Below, piece by piece: positions 7,929 to 16,606 of a DNA stretch of 64,000 nucleotides. The notes under the pieces were generated by a model, which made no database searches, was not told the origin of the DNA, and saw only the letters and a list, made by a program, of their open reading frames with translations. Positions within the stretch are counted from its first letter, which is position 1. Each line of letters begins with the position of its first letter. Both the position numbers and the translations under genes were made by a program. The DNA comes from Mobiluncus massiliensis (lineage in GTDB: Bacteria; Actinomycetota; Actinomycetes; Actinomycetales; Actinomycetaceae): assembly GCF_949769255.1 (NCBI RefSeq), contig NZ_OX458329.1, forward strand, positions 1,240,001 to 1,304,000. The letters are read 5' to 3'.

Positions 7929-9317
7929 TTGGTAGATGTCAGTGTGGTCCCCGAGCAGAGAGCCTCGTGGTCAGGAAAACTAGGTTTCGTCCTCGCGGCA
8001 GCCGGTTCAGCGGTCGGACTGGGCACAATCTGGCGTTTCCCTTACCTGGCGGCGCACTACGGCGGGGGCACGTTTATCTTCGTGTTCTTTATCTTTATGC
8101 TGACCCTCGGCGTTTCACTGCTAATTTTGGAGATTTCACTAGGGCGAAAAACGGGCGAGTCCATCATTGCTGCCTTTGCTTCTTTCGGGAAAAAATACCG
8201 GTTCATCGGCGTGTTTATCGCCGCGGTTCCTTTCGTCATCGCCTCGTTTTACGGGGTGGTGGGCGGTTGGGTGACCCACTATATGTTCGCCTACGCGGCT
8301 GGCATGACAAAAGAGCTGGCTGACGGGGGCGAGAGCTTCGGGGCGTTTATCTCTGACGGTCCGCAGTCCGTGGCGTTCATGCTGCTGTTCGGAGCGATTT
8401 CGTTCATCATAGTAGCGCTGGGAGTCAACGGCGGGGTGGAACGGGCCAACCTGATTATGATGCCGGCGTTGATTCTGGTTTCGCTGTTGATTGGCATCTT
8501 TACTTTGACCCAGCCCGGCGCGCTGGAGGGCCTGAAATACTTCGTGGTCCCCGATTTTTCCAAGTTTTCACTAGAGCTGCTCATCGCCGCCCTGGGCCAA
8601 ACGTTCTTTGGTTTGTCGCTGGCCGCGGCGACGATGGTTACTTACGGGTCTTACATGAAAAAGGACGTCTCCATTACGTCCTCGGCTTTCCAAACGACCA
8701 CCACAACGCTGGGGATCAGCCTGTTAGCGGGGCTGATGATTATCCCCGCTACGTTCGCGACCCTGGGTTCCGCTGACGAGGTGGCCAAGAATTCGGGGCC
8801 GTCTCTGATGTTCTTGGTTATCCCGAAGGTGTTTGAAAAGTTTGGTGGCATCGCCACCGTCATCGGTTTCGTGTTTTTCCTGCTGGTCATGTTTGCGGCC
8901 CTGACCAGCATGATTTCCCTGGTGGAGGCCTGTGTGTCCATCTTGCAAGACACCTTGGAATGGAAACGGCGCAAGGCGCTGTTAGTCACCGTTATAGTGC
9001 TGAGCGCTACGGGAATCATCGTGACCCTGGGCTACAGTTCACTGTCCTTTATCCAGCCTCTCGGGGCCGGTTCGACCATACTGGACTTCCTGGACTTCCT
9101 GACCAGCTCGGTGATGATGCCTCTGGGCGGATTGCTGATGTGCCTGTTCTTTGGGTGGATACGCAAACCTGAAGTCCTCATCGACGAGGTGCGTGTCTCC
9201 GGGGACTTCAAGCACTCGCGGCTGTGGAGCGTGATGATTAAATACATCGCTCCTATCCTGCTGGTGGCGATCTTTATCACCAGCGTGCTGAAAACGTTTG
9301 GTGTTATCAGCTTCTAA
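7929..9317 (+). CDS. SNF-family sodium-dependent transporter
   Basis: The neurotransmitter:sodium symporter family imports amino acids or amines with Na+. The protein is 462 aa with about 11 membrane helices, the usual prokaryotic length. The family signature 'GFVLAAAGSAVGLGTIWRFP' (residues 17-36) is TM1, which forms the Na+ and substrate sites; 'GGGTFIFVFFIFML' is TM2. The C-terminal half includes TM6/8 residues in 'ALGQTFFGLSLAAATMVTYG'. The start is TTG, chosen because AAGGAAG lies seven bases upstream and the protein begins close to TM1. Substrate cannot be told from sequence. A bidirectional terminator follows at 9326-9356. Confidence 0.9.
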   Translation: MVDVSVVPEQRASWSGKLGFVLAAAGSAVGLGTIWRFPYLAAHYGGGTFIFVFFIFMLTLGVSLLILEISLGRKTGESIIAAFASFGKKYRFIGVFIAAVPFVIASFYGVVGGWVTHYMFAYAAGMTKELADGGESFGAFISDGPQSVAFMLLFGAISFIIVALGVNGGVERANLIMMPALILVSLLIGIFTLTQPGALEGLKYFVVPDFSKFSLELLIAALGQTFFGLSLAAATMVTYGSYMKKDVSITSSAFQTTTTTLGISLLAGLMIIPATFATLGSADEVAKNSGPSLMFLVIPKVFEKFGGIATVIGFVFFLLVMFAALTSMISLVEACVSILQDTLEWKRRKALLVTVIVLSATGIIVTLGYSSLSFIQPLGAGSTILDFLDFLTSSVMMPLGGLLMCLFFGWIRKPEVLIDEVRVSGDFKHSRLWSVMIKYIAPILLVAIFITSVLKTFGVISF

Positions 9318-9325
9318 ATATAGTT

Positions 9326-9356
9326 TTGCCTCCGGCGAGTCACTCACCGGAGGCAA
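9326..9356. terminator. bidirectional terminator between SNF transporter and ABC operon
   Basis: TTGCCTCCGG (9326-9335) and CCGGAGGCAA (9347-9356) form a perfect 10-bp stem with an 11-nt loop. T-runs flank it on both sides (TTTT before, AACTTTT after), so it can end both convergent transcripts. Confidence 0.85.
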
Positions 9357-9362
9357 GAACTT

Positions 9363-9995
9363 TTACAGCTCCACGAGTTTGCGCCGCTGCAGCCGCAGGG
9401 TCACGTCGGCGTTGCGGGCCAGCTCTTTCGAGTGGGTTACCACGATGACGCACTTACCTTCCTCGTGAGCGGCCTTCTGGAGGATTTCGGTCACTCCCGC
9501 GGCGGTCGTTTCGTCCAGGTTGCCGGTCGGTTCGTCAGCCAAAATGACCGGCGCTTGTGACACCAGGGCGCGCCCGATGGCGACCCGCTGTTGCTGGCCG
9601 CCGGAAAGCAACAGGACGTTGCGTTTCGCTTCTTTCGCATCCAAGCCCAGCTTTTCCAACATGTCCGTGCTGGCTTTCGAGTTGACCAGGCGCAGGTTCT
9701 CTAGCGGGGTCAGGTAGTCGATGAGGTTGTAGTTTTGAAACACCAGGGAAATCTGGTGCTTGCGATGGTAGGAATAGCCCTTATTTGCGATGTCCTCCCC
9801 GTCGAAACGGACCGTGCCCGCGGTCGGGGCATCCAGCCCGGCTAACAAACTCAACATGGTGGATTTGCCGGCCCCGGAGGCTCCCAGAATGGCATAGAAC
9901 TTGCCCTTCTCAAACTCATAGTTGACGTTGTCCAGGACTTTTGCCCCCGCCCCTTTGTAGGTGTAATCGATTTGATCCAACTGTAAAATGCTCAT
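9363..9995 (-). CDS. ABC transporter ATPase (MacB/LolD type)
   Basis: A 210-aa nucleotide-binding subunit for the two FtsX-type permeases upstream. It has Walker A '[13 protein letters not shown]' (about residue 38), Q-loop '[18 protein letters not shown]', signature '[17 protein letters not shown]' (about 130) and Walker B '[17 protein letters not shown]'. This is the MacB/LolD/SalX group, which powers antimicrobial-peptide export or sensing, or lipoprotein and cell-envelope functions, by mechanotransmission. It is last in a three-gene operon; nine bases separate it from the preceding permease. Confidence 0.93.
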   Translation of the reverse strand: MSILQLDQIDYTYKGAGAKVLDNVNYEFEKGKFYAILGASGAGKSTMLSLLAGLDAPTAGTVRFDGEDIANKGYSYHRKHQISLVFQNYNLIDYLTPLENLRLVNSKASTDMLEKLGLDAKEAKRNVLLLSGGQQQRVAIGRALVSQAPVILADEPTGNLDETTAAGVTEILQKAAHEEGKCVIVVTHSKELARNADVTLRLQRRKLVEL

Positions 9996-10004
9996 TTTTT
10001 CTCC

Positions 10005-11213
10005 TTAACTCAGCTTGGAAAGAATAGTTTTCGGGGTTTGACGCATGATGGGAAACAGCGCCATCCCCAGCGCGATGATGATGACCAGGAAACCAAGGCC
10101 CAGGGACATCGCATTCCCCGCGATTCCGCTGGCGGGCGCTAACGCCGCTAACGTCTCATTTCCGGCTTTGGCCAGCACCAGCTGACCCAAACTGTTTGAC
10201 AACAGCCGTCCCAGGATGACTGCCAACACGGCGCCGATGGCTCCGAACAGGACCGCCTCCAGGAGGAACTGCAACCCGACTTCCAGTTTCGTCTTGCCCA
10301 GGGACAGCAGGATGCCAATCTCGGGCAGTCGCGAACGCACCCAGAACGTCGCCACCAGAGCCAAAACCAGGGCTCCCGCCAGGCAGAATCCCCACAGCAG
10401 CATTCCCAGCATCTGGTCGACCCCGGAAATGGCTTGGAGTACATCGGCGAACTGCGCCGAGTTATTTTCCAGGCTCAGCTTTGGGGCCGTGGCCTGGGCC
10501 GCTTTCAGGACCTGGGGCAACTGGTCAGCCCGTTCGGTAAAGTAACGTGCCGTGCTGACCTGACCGCCGAGCTTTTGCAGGGCATCAAGGTTCGTAAACA
10601 CCTGGTTTTCGGAGTTTCCCGAAGGCATCCCGGTGCGGTTTTCGGCTTTCCCGGAATAAATCCCCCCAATCTTTAGCCGCACCACGGTGTTTTCGTGGCG
10701 CAGTTCCAGGGTGTCTCCCAGGTGTAGAGAATTTTTCTGGGCAAAGTCGCGGTGAATCATTGCCTCGACACCAGGTTTACCGATGTGAGAGCCCTGTTCC
10801 AGGGTATAGATTTTCCCCAAGAACTCCGGGTTCAGCGACGAATCGCTGGTGCCTTTGATTCCCATCAAATCCCCACCGAACTCGGGATCCAACTGAATCC
10901 CACCGGCGGCGCTGACCAGTGTCGCGTTCTCCGGTTTCGCCCACGCTTCACCTTCATAGGCGTGACGTTTCACCCCCGGCAGTTCCGCGAGTTGTTTGCG
11001 GGTCTGGTCCGGGAGCGGACCGGTTTGGCTGGTAGCGGTGAATCCCGCCAAAACGTTGGAACTGATGGCATCACGCACACTCAACATGGTGGATTTCACC
11101 CCGGATTGAGCCACAAGGGCGGTAAACACCAAGGTGATAATCGCCACCATCAGCAGGCTGCGCCGCGGCCGACGGACGACCGAACGCCAAGATCGTGACC
11201 ACACCCCGTTCAT
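10005..11213 (-). CDS. FtsX-like ABC permease
   Basis: The 402-aa protein has the MacB/FtsX layout. There is one N-terminal helix after 'RPRRSLLMVAIITLVFTALVAQSG' (given in part, about residues 15-38), a roughly 230-residue extracellular domain, and three C-terminal helices (about residues 275-295, 320-345, 370-390). It lacks an ATPase domain and must pair with the 9363-9995 subunit. Its start overlaps the end of the next permease gene by 4 nt, which suggests coupled translation of a permease heterodimer. Substrate is unknown. Confidence 0.88.
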   Translation of the reverse strand: MNGVWSRSWRSVVRRPRRSLLMVAIITLVFTALVAQSGVKSTMLSVRDAISSNVLAGFTATSQTGPLPDQTRKQLAELPGVKRHAYEGEAWAKPENATLVSAAGGIQLDPEFGGDLMGIKGTSDSSLNPEFLGKIYTLEQGSHIGKPGVEAMIHRDFAQKNSLHLGDTLELRHENTVVRLKIGGIYSGKAENRTGMPSGNSENQVFTNLDALQKLGGQVSTARYFTERADQLPQVLKAAQATAPKLSLENNSAQFADVLQAISGVDQMLGMLLWGFCLAGALVLALVATFWVRSRLPEIGILLSLGKTKLEVGLQFLLEAVLFGAIGAVLAVILGRLLSNSLGQLVLAKAGNETLAALAPASGIAGNAMSLGLGFLVIIIALGMALFPIMRQTPKTILSKLS

Positions 11214-12577
11214 TTGTTATCCACCAACAGGGCACGCGGGCTCTTGCGCAGCATCGGCAGGGACGCAATGACCACGACAATCGCAATCAGCACCAGCACC
11301 ATAACCGCAACCTGAGTAGCGGAGGCCAGGCTCAGGTCAACAGTGAGTTTCTCTAGCGTCTTCATGGACGCCGAAGATTCCATATCTGCCCCGAACTGGC
11401 CAGCCTTCGCCATTTCTTGGGCGGCTTGGTGATTGACCGAGGACAGCACGGAGGTACCCATGCCCTGCGCCAGCATTCCCGCCCCAAAGTAAGACAGGAC
11501 GAAAGCAGGAATGGCAATAAAGATTAGCTCCAGGGCGTACTGTGCCATAATGCTCGCTTTCGTCACCCCCATCGACAGCAGGGTTCCCGTCTCTTTCTTG
11601 CGTTCGTTGAGCCACAGGCACAGCACCAGCGCCAAAATGGCCCCGGCCAGCACAAAGGTAGCGACTGTAGTGGTGCGCATGACGCTGCGGATCCCGTCAA
11701 TCGCACCGGTGATACCAGCGAGATATTGGGTGGAACGGGTCAGCTGGTAGCTGCGCCAGTCGATGTCTTTGGTGGAGGCGGCTTTCACCACGTCGTCAAA
11801 GTTGGCGCCCTTTTTCACGAAGAAGTTCGCGTCTTGATAGATTTCGGTCGCGGGCGTGACGTTGTACAGAGTCCGGGTGGTGTCCAGGTCGGTGAACACG
11901 GTGTTAGAGAACAGCTCGTTACGTGATACCGCCCGGTCCGCGTTCGATCCGGACACAAGTCCGACGATTTCGGTGGTGACTTCATTAGTCGAATGGTTTT
12001 GGTTATCGGCGTCATAAGGGTTGCCCTTGAGTTTCAGTTTGCTGCCGATAGTCAGGTGATTGGCTTTCGCCAAGTCCTCGTTGATGATGGATTTGTTTTT
12101 GTCCTGGGCGTTCAGGTGGCGGCCCGCCACCAGCTTTAACGCCCCGGAGCGGAAGTTATTGTCCATCTTGGTGTCGTTGACTCCCCACACGTTCACGGCG
12201 TTGCCGAACTGGGCTTCTTTCGTTTCGTCATAGTCTTGACGGTCGAGTTTTTGGGCTTTGGCGTCCACCAGGTCAGCGGTGACGTTCTGGCGGGCGACGT
12301 AGTTTTCCACCCCGTCCATCCCGGCGATTTTTTTGATATCCGCGGGCTTCACGTTCCCGGCACCTCGCGGGGTGCCGGTGTTGAACTGGGTATTGTTCCC
12401 CAACACGAAGCCCTGCCCGGTTTTCGCATCGATTTCCGCCGCAGTGGCGTCAGTAGCGCGGGACACCGCGTTAGCGGACATCAGCACCGTAGACATCGCC
12501 AGGAAAATAGCGAAAATGATGATGGTTTTGATTCGTTTCCGGGCGACGTAACGCCAGGATCTTCCTACGAATGACAA
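11210..12577 (-). CDS. FtsX-like ABC permease, first gene of operon
   Basis: The 455-aa permease has the same topology as its partner: an N-terminal helix in 'KTIIIFAIFLAMSTVLMSAN', a long extracellular domain (about 45-300), then three helices. 'WLNERKKETGTLLSMGVTKA' is the cytoplasmic segment typical of FtsX-fold permeases. The start is TTG at 12577, decided by the strong AGGAGG seven bases upstream. Two such permeases with one ATPase resemble peptide-resistance or lantibiotic-type ABC exporters. No signalling kinase lies beside it. Regulation probably acts through the inverted repeat at 12623-12649. Confidence 0.88.
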   Translation of the reverse strand: MSFVGRSWRYVARKRIKTIIIFAIFLAMSTVLMSANAVSRATDATAAEIDAKTGQGFVLGNNTQFNTGTPRGAGNVKPADIKKIAGMDGVENYVARQNVTADLVDAKAQKLDRQDYDETKEAQFGNAVNVWGVNDTKMDNNFRSGALKLVAGRHLNAQDKNKSIINEDLAKANHLTIGSKLKLKGNPYDADNQNHSTNEVTTEIVGLVSGSNADRAVSRNELFSNTVFTDLDTTRTLYNVTPATEIYQDANFFVKKGANFDDVVKAASTKDIDWRSYQLTRSTQYLAGITGAIDGIRSVMRTTTVATFVLAGAILALVLCLWLNERKKETGTLLSMGVTKASIMAQYALELIFIAIPAFVLSYFGAGMLAQGMGTSVLSSVNHQAAQEMAKAGQFGADMESSASMKTLEKLTVDLSLASATQVAVMVLVLIAIVVVIASLPMLRKSPRALLVDNK

Positions 12578-12622
12578 TAGATTCCCTCCTGTCGAAATGT
12601 TTTAGCGTAAGCATAGTGATTT

Positions 12623-12649
12623 CATTTGCTTAGTAAGCATAAGCAAATG
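12623..12649 (-). promoter_or_regulatory. inverted-repeat operator of the FtsX-ABC operon
   Basis: CATTTGCTTA (12623-12632) and TAAGCAAATG (12640-12649) are perfect inverses around GTAAGCA. GTAAGCATA occurs again at 12607-12615. The site lies 46 bp before the TTG start. TATGCT on the minus strand just downstream is a possible -10 box, so a bound repressor would block the promoter. Confidence 0.65.
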
Positions 12650-12806
12650 CGGCTCCGCACCGGCCCCCGGAACCTCATACCTGGGTAGTAACCTGCAAAT
12701 CCGTCCTCAGACCGGGGAACCAGGCAAATCTCGAAATGGGGAGGAGAGCCCACCACAAAGAACTTCAGGCTACCGGAGCAAAACCGGACCGTAGCAAAAT
12801 CACTCT

Positions 12807-12843
12807 AAAAATGGGGAATTCCGCGGAAGCCCGCGGAATTCCC
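12807..12843 (-). terminator. Rho-independent terminator of icd
   Basis: GGGAATTCCGCGG (12814-12826) and CCGCGGAATTCCC (12831-12843) make a perfect 13-bp stem with a 4-nt loop, followed on the minus strand by CATTTTTAGAG. It lies 11 bases past the icd stop. Confidence 0.9.
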
Positions 12844-12854
12844 TCAGGAGACTG

Positions 12855-14072
12855 CTAGCTCAAGCGAGCCTGCAGGTTCTCATCCAACGCATTCATGAAG
12901 TCGTCGCTGGTCAGCCACGGGGTGTCCCCGCCGACCAACAGCGCCAGATCCTTGGTCATCTGACCACCCTCGACAGTCTTCACAATGACATCCTCGAGCG
13001 TCTCGGCGAACTCAATGACCGCCGGAGTGTTATCGAGCTTGCCGCGATGCGCCAGCCCGCGCGTCCAGGCATAGATAGAGGCAATCGGGTTGGTGGAAGT
13101 CTTTTCCCCGCGCTGCCAAGCCCGGTAGTGGCGCGTCACCGTGCCGTGAGCCGCCTCGGCCTCAACCGTGCGCCCATCCGGGGTCATCAGCACGGATGTC
13201 ATCAACCCCAGCGAGCCAAAGCCCTGCGCCACCGTGTCAGACTGCACGTCACCGTCATAGTTCTTGCAAGCCCACAGATAGCCGCCCTCCCACTTGAGAG
13301 AACTGGCGACCATGTCGTCAATCAACCGATGCTCATAGAGCAAACCGACCGCCTCAAACTTGGCCTTGAATTCGGATTCGTAGACCTCGGCGAAAATGTC
13401 TTTGAACTGGCCGTCATACGCTTTGAGAATCGTGTTCTTCGTGGACAGGTAAACCGGGTACTTCCGGACCAGAGCGTAGTTAAAGCAGGCGTGGGCGAAA
13501 TCCCGGATGGAATCGTTAAAGTTGTACATGCCCATGGTGACGCCGCCCGCTTCGGGCATGTGAATAACCTCGTGCTCAATCGGGGCGGAACCATCATCAG
13601 GCACCCAGCTCAACATCACCTTACCGGCACCGGGAACCTTAAAGTCAGTCGCCTTGTACTGGTCGCCGAACGCGTGACGCGCCACCACAATCGGCTTGTC
13701 CCAGCCCTTCACCAATCGGGGGACGTTTTGCATGATGATGGGTTCGCGGAAAATGACCCCGCCCAGAATATTGCGGATAGTGCCGTTGGGGGACTTCCAC
13801 ATTTTCTTTAGTCCGAATTCCTCCACGCGGGCCTCATCAGGGGTGATGGTCGCGCACTTCACGCCCACACCGTACTTCTTAATGGCATTGGCGGAATCGA
13901 CAGTGACCTGATCCTCAGTCTTGTCGCGATTTTCGATACCCAGGTCGTAGTACTTCAGGTCCACATCCAGGTAAGGCAAAATGAGTTTTTCGCGAATCTG
14001 TTGCCAAATAATGCGGGTCATCTCATCGCCATCGAGTTCGACAACCGGATTTTCCACTTTGATCTTCGCCAT
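12855..14072 (-). CDS. icd: NADP-dependent isocitrate dehydrogenase
   Basis: Icd oxidatively decarboxylates isocitrate to 2-oxoglutarate. At 405 aa, with '[20 protein letters not shown]' at the start and '[20 protein letters not shown]' at about residue 94, it belongs to the eukaryote-like homodimeric NADP class, not the E. coli class. The substrate Ser/Asn/Arg residues lie in that second segment. '[20 protein letters not shown]' (about 273) has the metal-binding Asp residues, and '[11 protein letters not shown]' binds the NADP phosphate. The start has AAGGAG. A 12-bp palindrome upstream (14128-14139) recurs before sucC. Confidence 0.95.
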   Translation of the reverse strand: MAKIKVENPVVELDGDEMTRIIWQQIREKLILPYLDVDLKYYDLGIENRDKTEDQVTVDSANAIKKYGVGVKCATITPDEARVEEFGLKKMWKSPNGTIRNILGGVIFREPIIMQNVPRLVKGWDKPIVVARHAFGDQYKATDFKVPGAGKVMLSWVPDDGSAPIEHEVIHMPEAGGVTMGMYNFNDSIRDFAHACFNYALVRKYPVYLSTKNTILKAYDGQFKDIFAEVYESEFKAKFEAVGLLYEHRLIDDMVASSLKWEGGYLWACKNYDGDVQSDTVAQGFGSLGLMTSVLMTPDGRTVEAEAAHGTVTRHYRAWQRGEKTSTNPIASIYAWTRGLAHRGKLDNTPAVIEFAETLEDVIVKTVEGGQMTKDLALLVGGDTPWLTSDDFMNALDENLQARLS

Positions 14073-14127
14073 TTTTACTCCTTGTAGAGGTCAATTTTCC
14101 GGGCTTATCGCCACCACCGAAATTTTA

Positions 14128-14139
14128 CTCGATATCGAG
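14128..14139 (-). promoter_or_regulatory. CTCGATATCGAG palindrome upstream of icd
   Basis: A perfect 12-bp palindrome 56 bp before the icd start, set in AT-rich sequence. On the minus strand it reads TATCTCGATATCGAG. The sucC upstream region holds the closely similar TATCTCGATGTCGAG, so both genes probably share a regulator. Confidence 0.55.
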
Positions 14140-14201
14140 ATAAATTTCCAGGAAAGTTTCCCCCGGAGTTGCGATTGGTTTCCCGCGAAGACCCAGCGGC
14201 C

Positions 14202-16103
14202 TTACTTCACCAGCTTGTCAGCGTAAAGTTCCTCAATTTCGGCAGCAAACGCCGCGGCGGCTTCCTTGCGCTTCACCTTCATAGACGGGGTCAGCAGACC
14301 GTTCTCAACAGTAAAGGCGGTCGGCAAAACCTTGAACTTACGGATGGATTCGGCGCGGGACACGCGGGCGTTGACTCGCTCCACGGCTCGAGAAATCGCC
14401 TGGAGAACCTGGGGGTCTTTGGAGGCAGTCAGCGCGTCCATCGTAGGCATACCGTGGTTCTTTAGCCAGGTCGGCAACATATCCGCATCCAGGGTAATCA
14501 GGGCGGACACGAAAGGCATCCCCTCGCCTACCACCAACACTTCGTTAATCAGGGCATACTGACGCAGCGGATCCTCCAGCACGGAAGGAGCCACGTTCTT
14601 GCCCCCGGCAGTGACGATAATGTCCTTGGCGCGCCCGGTAATTCTGACGAAACCGTCCTGGTCAATAGTCGCCAAATCGCCGGTCTTAAACCAGCCATTT
14701 TCAAAAGCGGCCTCAGTTTGTTCCGGATTATTGTGGTAGCGGTGGAAGATGGCCGGGCTCTTTGCCAGCAGCTCGCCGGTGGGGGAAATCTTAAGGTCAG
14801 TAGATGCCACGGCGGGACCGACCGTGCCGATACGGTAATTCTTAATGTTGTTGAAACACAGCGGCGCACAGGTTTCGGTCAATCCGTAGCCTTCTAGTAC
14901 CGGCATCCCAATGCCGCGGAAAAAGTGCCCGAGTTCTTCGCTCAACGGTGCCCCGCCGCAGATCACAAACTTTAGATTCGGTCCAAACAGCGACAAAATC
15001 CGGCGATAAACCAACTGGGAATACACCAAACGTTTCGTCCGCAGCCGCCGGCTGGGACCTTCCGCGGTATCCAAAGCACGTGAATACGCTTCGGCGACCT
15101 TTACCGACCGAGAGAACAAGATCCGCGAAATCCGGTGCGCTCGGGCTTGAACCTGAGCCGTGTTGTAAATCTTTTCCAATACCCGCGGCACCACCATCAC
15201 ATAGGACGGGGCGAATTCCTGCAGGTCAGTAATGAGGTTGCGGATATTGGGAGCATGACCCAGGGTGCCCGCCCCCCACACTTGAATCAACTGCAGGTAT
15301 TGAGCCAAAACGTGAGCCAGAGGCAGGAACACCAGCAGCCGAGAGGACGGATACCCCGCGATTTCTGGCATCCACTTCATGCCGTTGGCCAGCAGTTCCA
15401 TCCAGTTCCCGTGCGTGATTTCCACGCCTTTGGGCTTTCCGGCGGTACCGGACGTATACACAATCGTGGCCAAATCGTCGATGGTCACCGCATGAGAACG
15501 CTCATCAACCTGGAAATCAGGAACGTCCATACCGGCCTTTTTGATTCTGACTACCGCGGAATCCTCCAGGCACAACACGTGTTTCAGGCTGCGGCCGCAA
15601 TCCTGTTTCGAGCTGACCAGCTCACGCATCGCGTTCGTTTCGCACACCACCAGAGAGGGGTCGGAATCCTCCAGAATCCACGCGATTTGTTCTGCAGAAT
15701 CCGTCTCATAAATGGGAACCAGCACCAGTCCCGCGCAGAATCCCGCGTATTCCAGCAGCATCCAGTCATATGAGGTGTGACCCATGATGCAGAAGCAATC
15801 CCCGGGCTGCAAGCCCATCCCAATCAAGCCACGCGCCACCGAGTGAACGTCCTCGTTGAACTCCACAGCCGTCATTGACCGCCACCCGCCGAGCTCGGTC
15901 TTGCGGTCTAACAGTTTCGCGTTGGGCAGGCGACGCACCCGATCCTCTAGAGTCCAAGGTAAAGTTTGGTGCGTCTCGGCAGTAAACAACCGCGGGCAAT
16001 GCCAAAACCGCTCGCCGTCCACTTCCACCCATCCGGGCTTGTCCATTGGATTTTGTGCCCGCGTGGTAATCTCATCTCGATTGTTTCGTCTCTCATCAGC
16101 CAT
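14202..16103 (-). CDS. long-chain acyl-CoA synthetase (AMP-binding, FadD15-like)
   Basis: This adenylate-forming enzyme activates fatty acids with ATP and CoA. The 633 aa contain the P-loop-like 'TIVYTSGTAGKPKGVEITHGN' read in two parts (about residue 215), 'EGYGLTETCAP' (A5 motif, about 390), 'GWFKTGDLATIDQDGFVRITG' (A7, given in part) and 'GRAKDIIVTAGGKNVAPS' with the A8 hinge and Lys-containing tail. Length and motifs match the actinobacterial FadD15 group rather than E. coli FadD. There is no Shine-Dalgarno. TAAGCT lies six bases before the ATG, suggesting a leaderless mRNA. The next gene downstream is icd, with its own promoter region between. Confidence 0.92.
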   Translation of the reverse strand: MADERRNNRDEITTRAQNPMDKPGWVEVDGERFWHCPRLFTAETHQTLPWTLEDRVRRLPNAKLLDRKTELGGWRSMTAVEFNEDVHSVARGLIGMGLQPGDCFCIMGHTSYDWMLLEYAGFCAGLVLVPIYETDSAEQIAWILEDSDPSLVVCETNAMRELVSSKQDCGRSLKHVLCLEDSAVVRIKKAGMDVPDFQVDERSHAVTIDDLATIVYTSGTAGKPKGVEITHGNWMELLANGMKWMPEIAGYPSSRLLVFLPLAHVLAQYLQLIQVWGAGTLGHAPNIRNLITDLQEFAPSYVMVVPRVLEKIYNTAQVQARAHRISRILFSRSVKVAEAYSRALDTAEGPSRRLRTKRLVYSQLVYRRILSLFGPNLKFVICGGAPLSEELGHFFRGIGMPVLEGYGLTETCAPLCFNNIKNYRIGTVGPAVASTDLKISPTGELLAKSPAIFHRYHNNPEQTEAAFENGWFKTGDLATIDQDGFVRITGRAKDIIVTAGGKNVAPSVLEDPLRQYALINEVLVVGEGMPFVSALITLDADMLPTWLKNHGMPTMDALTASKDPQVLQAISRAVERVNARVSRAESIRKFKVLPTAFTVENGLLTPSMKVKRKEAAAAFAAEIEELYADKLVK

Positions 16104-16154
16104 AGGGTTAGCTTACCAACTTTCTAAATTTTCCCGCTATCGAGTTATCGCAGT

Positions 16155-16577
16155 TCATTCCGGCAATACCAGCATCACCAGGGTAATCCCCGTTGCCGCT
16201 GCAACCAGTACCGTCACATCAAAGATAGTTCCCCGCGCCCTGGTCCATGCGTGACGGTTAGTCAGGCGAAACACCGCCAGCGCCAGCAGCGCCACAACCA
16301 GGCCCCAAACCGCCGCTTGCCACCATCCGACTACGGACAACACCAACAGGACCACTACCGCGGCCCCTAACAGCAGCACTTGGACACGGCTGGGGGCATC
16401 GAACGGATGCGGACCCGAGTCAGGCACCAAGACGGGCTGGTCAGGTGTCACTGAATCCAGTGCCTGCCAGTCCGGCACGGCGGGTTCGGAGTTTTGGGAG
16501 TCAGGGGTGTTCAACAGTTTCCCTTGATGGTTTCTGGGTCGGTTACAGTAATCGGGAGGGGGCGGCGAGACCGGCAA
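16155..16577 (-). CDS. small membrane protein, DUF3017-like
   Basis: The ORF gives 140 aa from a TTG at 16577. An alternative TTG at 16514, after AAGGGAAA, would give 119 aa and may be the true start. The C-terminal half has three hydrophobic helices (about residues 65-82, 86-105 and 120-138); the N-terminal third is Pro-rich and polar. Position directly downstream of purH and the three-helix layout resemble the actinobacterial DUF3017 family, which often neighbours purH or folD. That match is by context and topology only. It probably shares the purH transcript; the gap to the purH stop is 29 bases. Confidence 0.65.
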   Translation of the reverse strand: MPVSPPPPDYCNRPRNHQGKLLNTPDSQNSEPAVPDWQALDSVTPDQPVLVPDSGPHPFDAPSRVQVLLLGAAVVVLLVLSVVGWWQAAVWGLVVALLALAVFRLTNRHAWTRARGTIFDVTVLVAAATGITLVMLVLPE

Positions 16578-16606
16578 TCACCAAATCACCGCTCCCGCCA
16601 GTGCTT

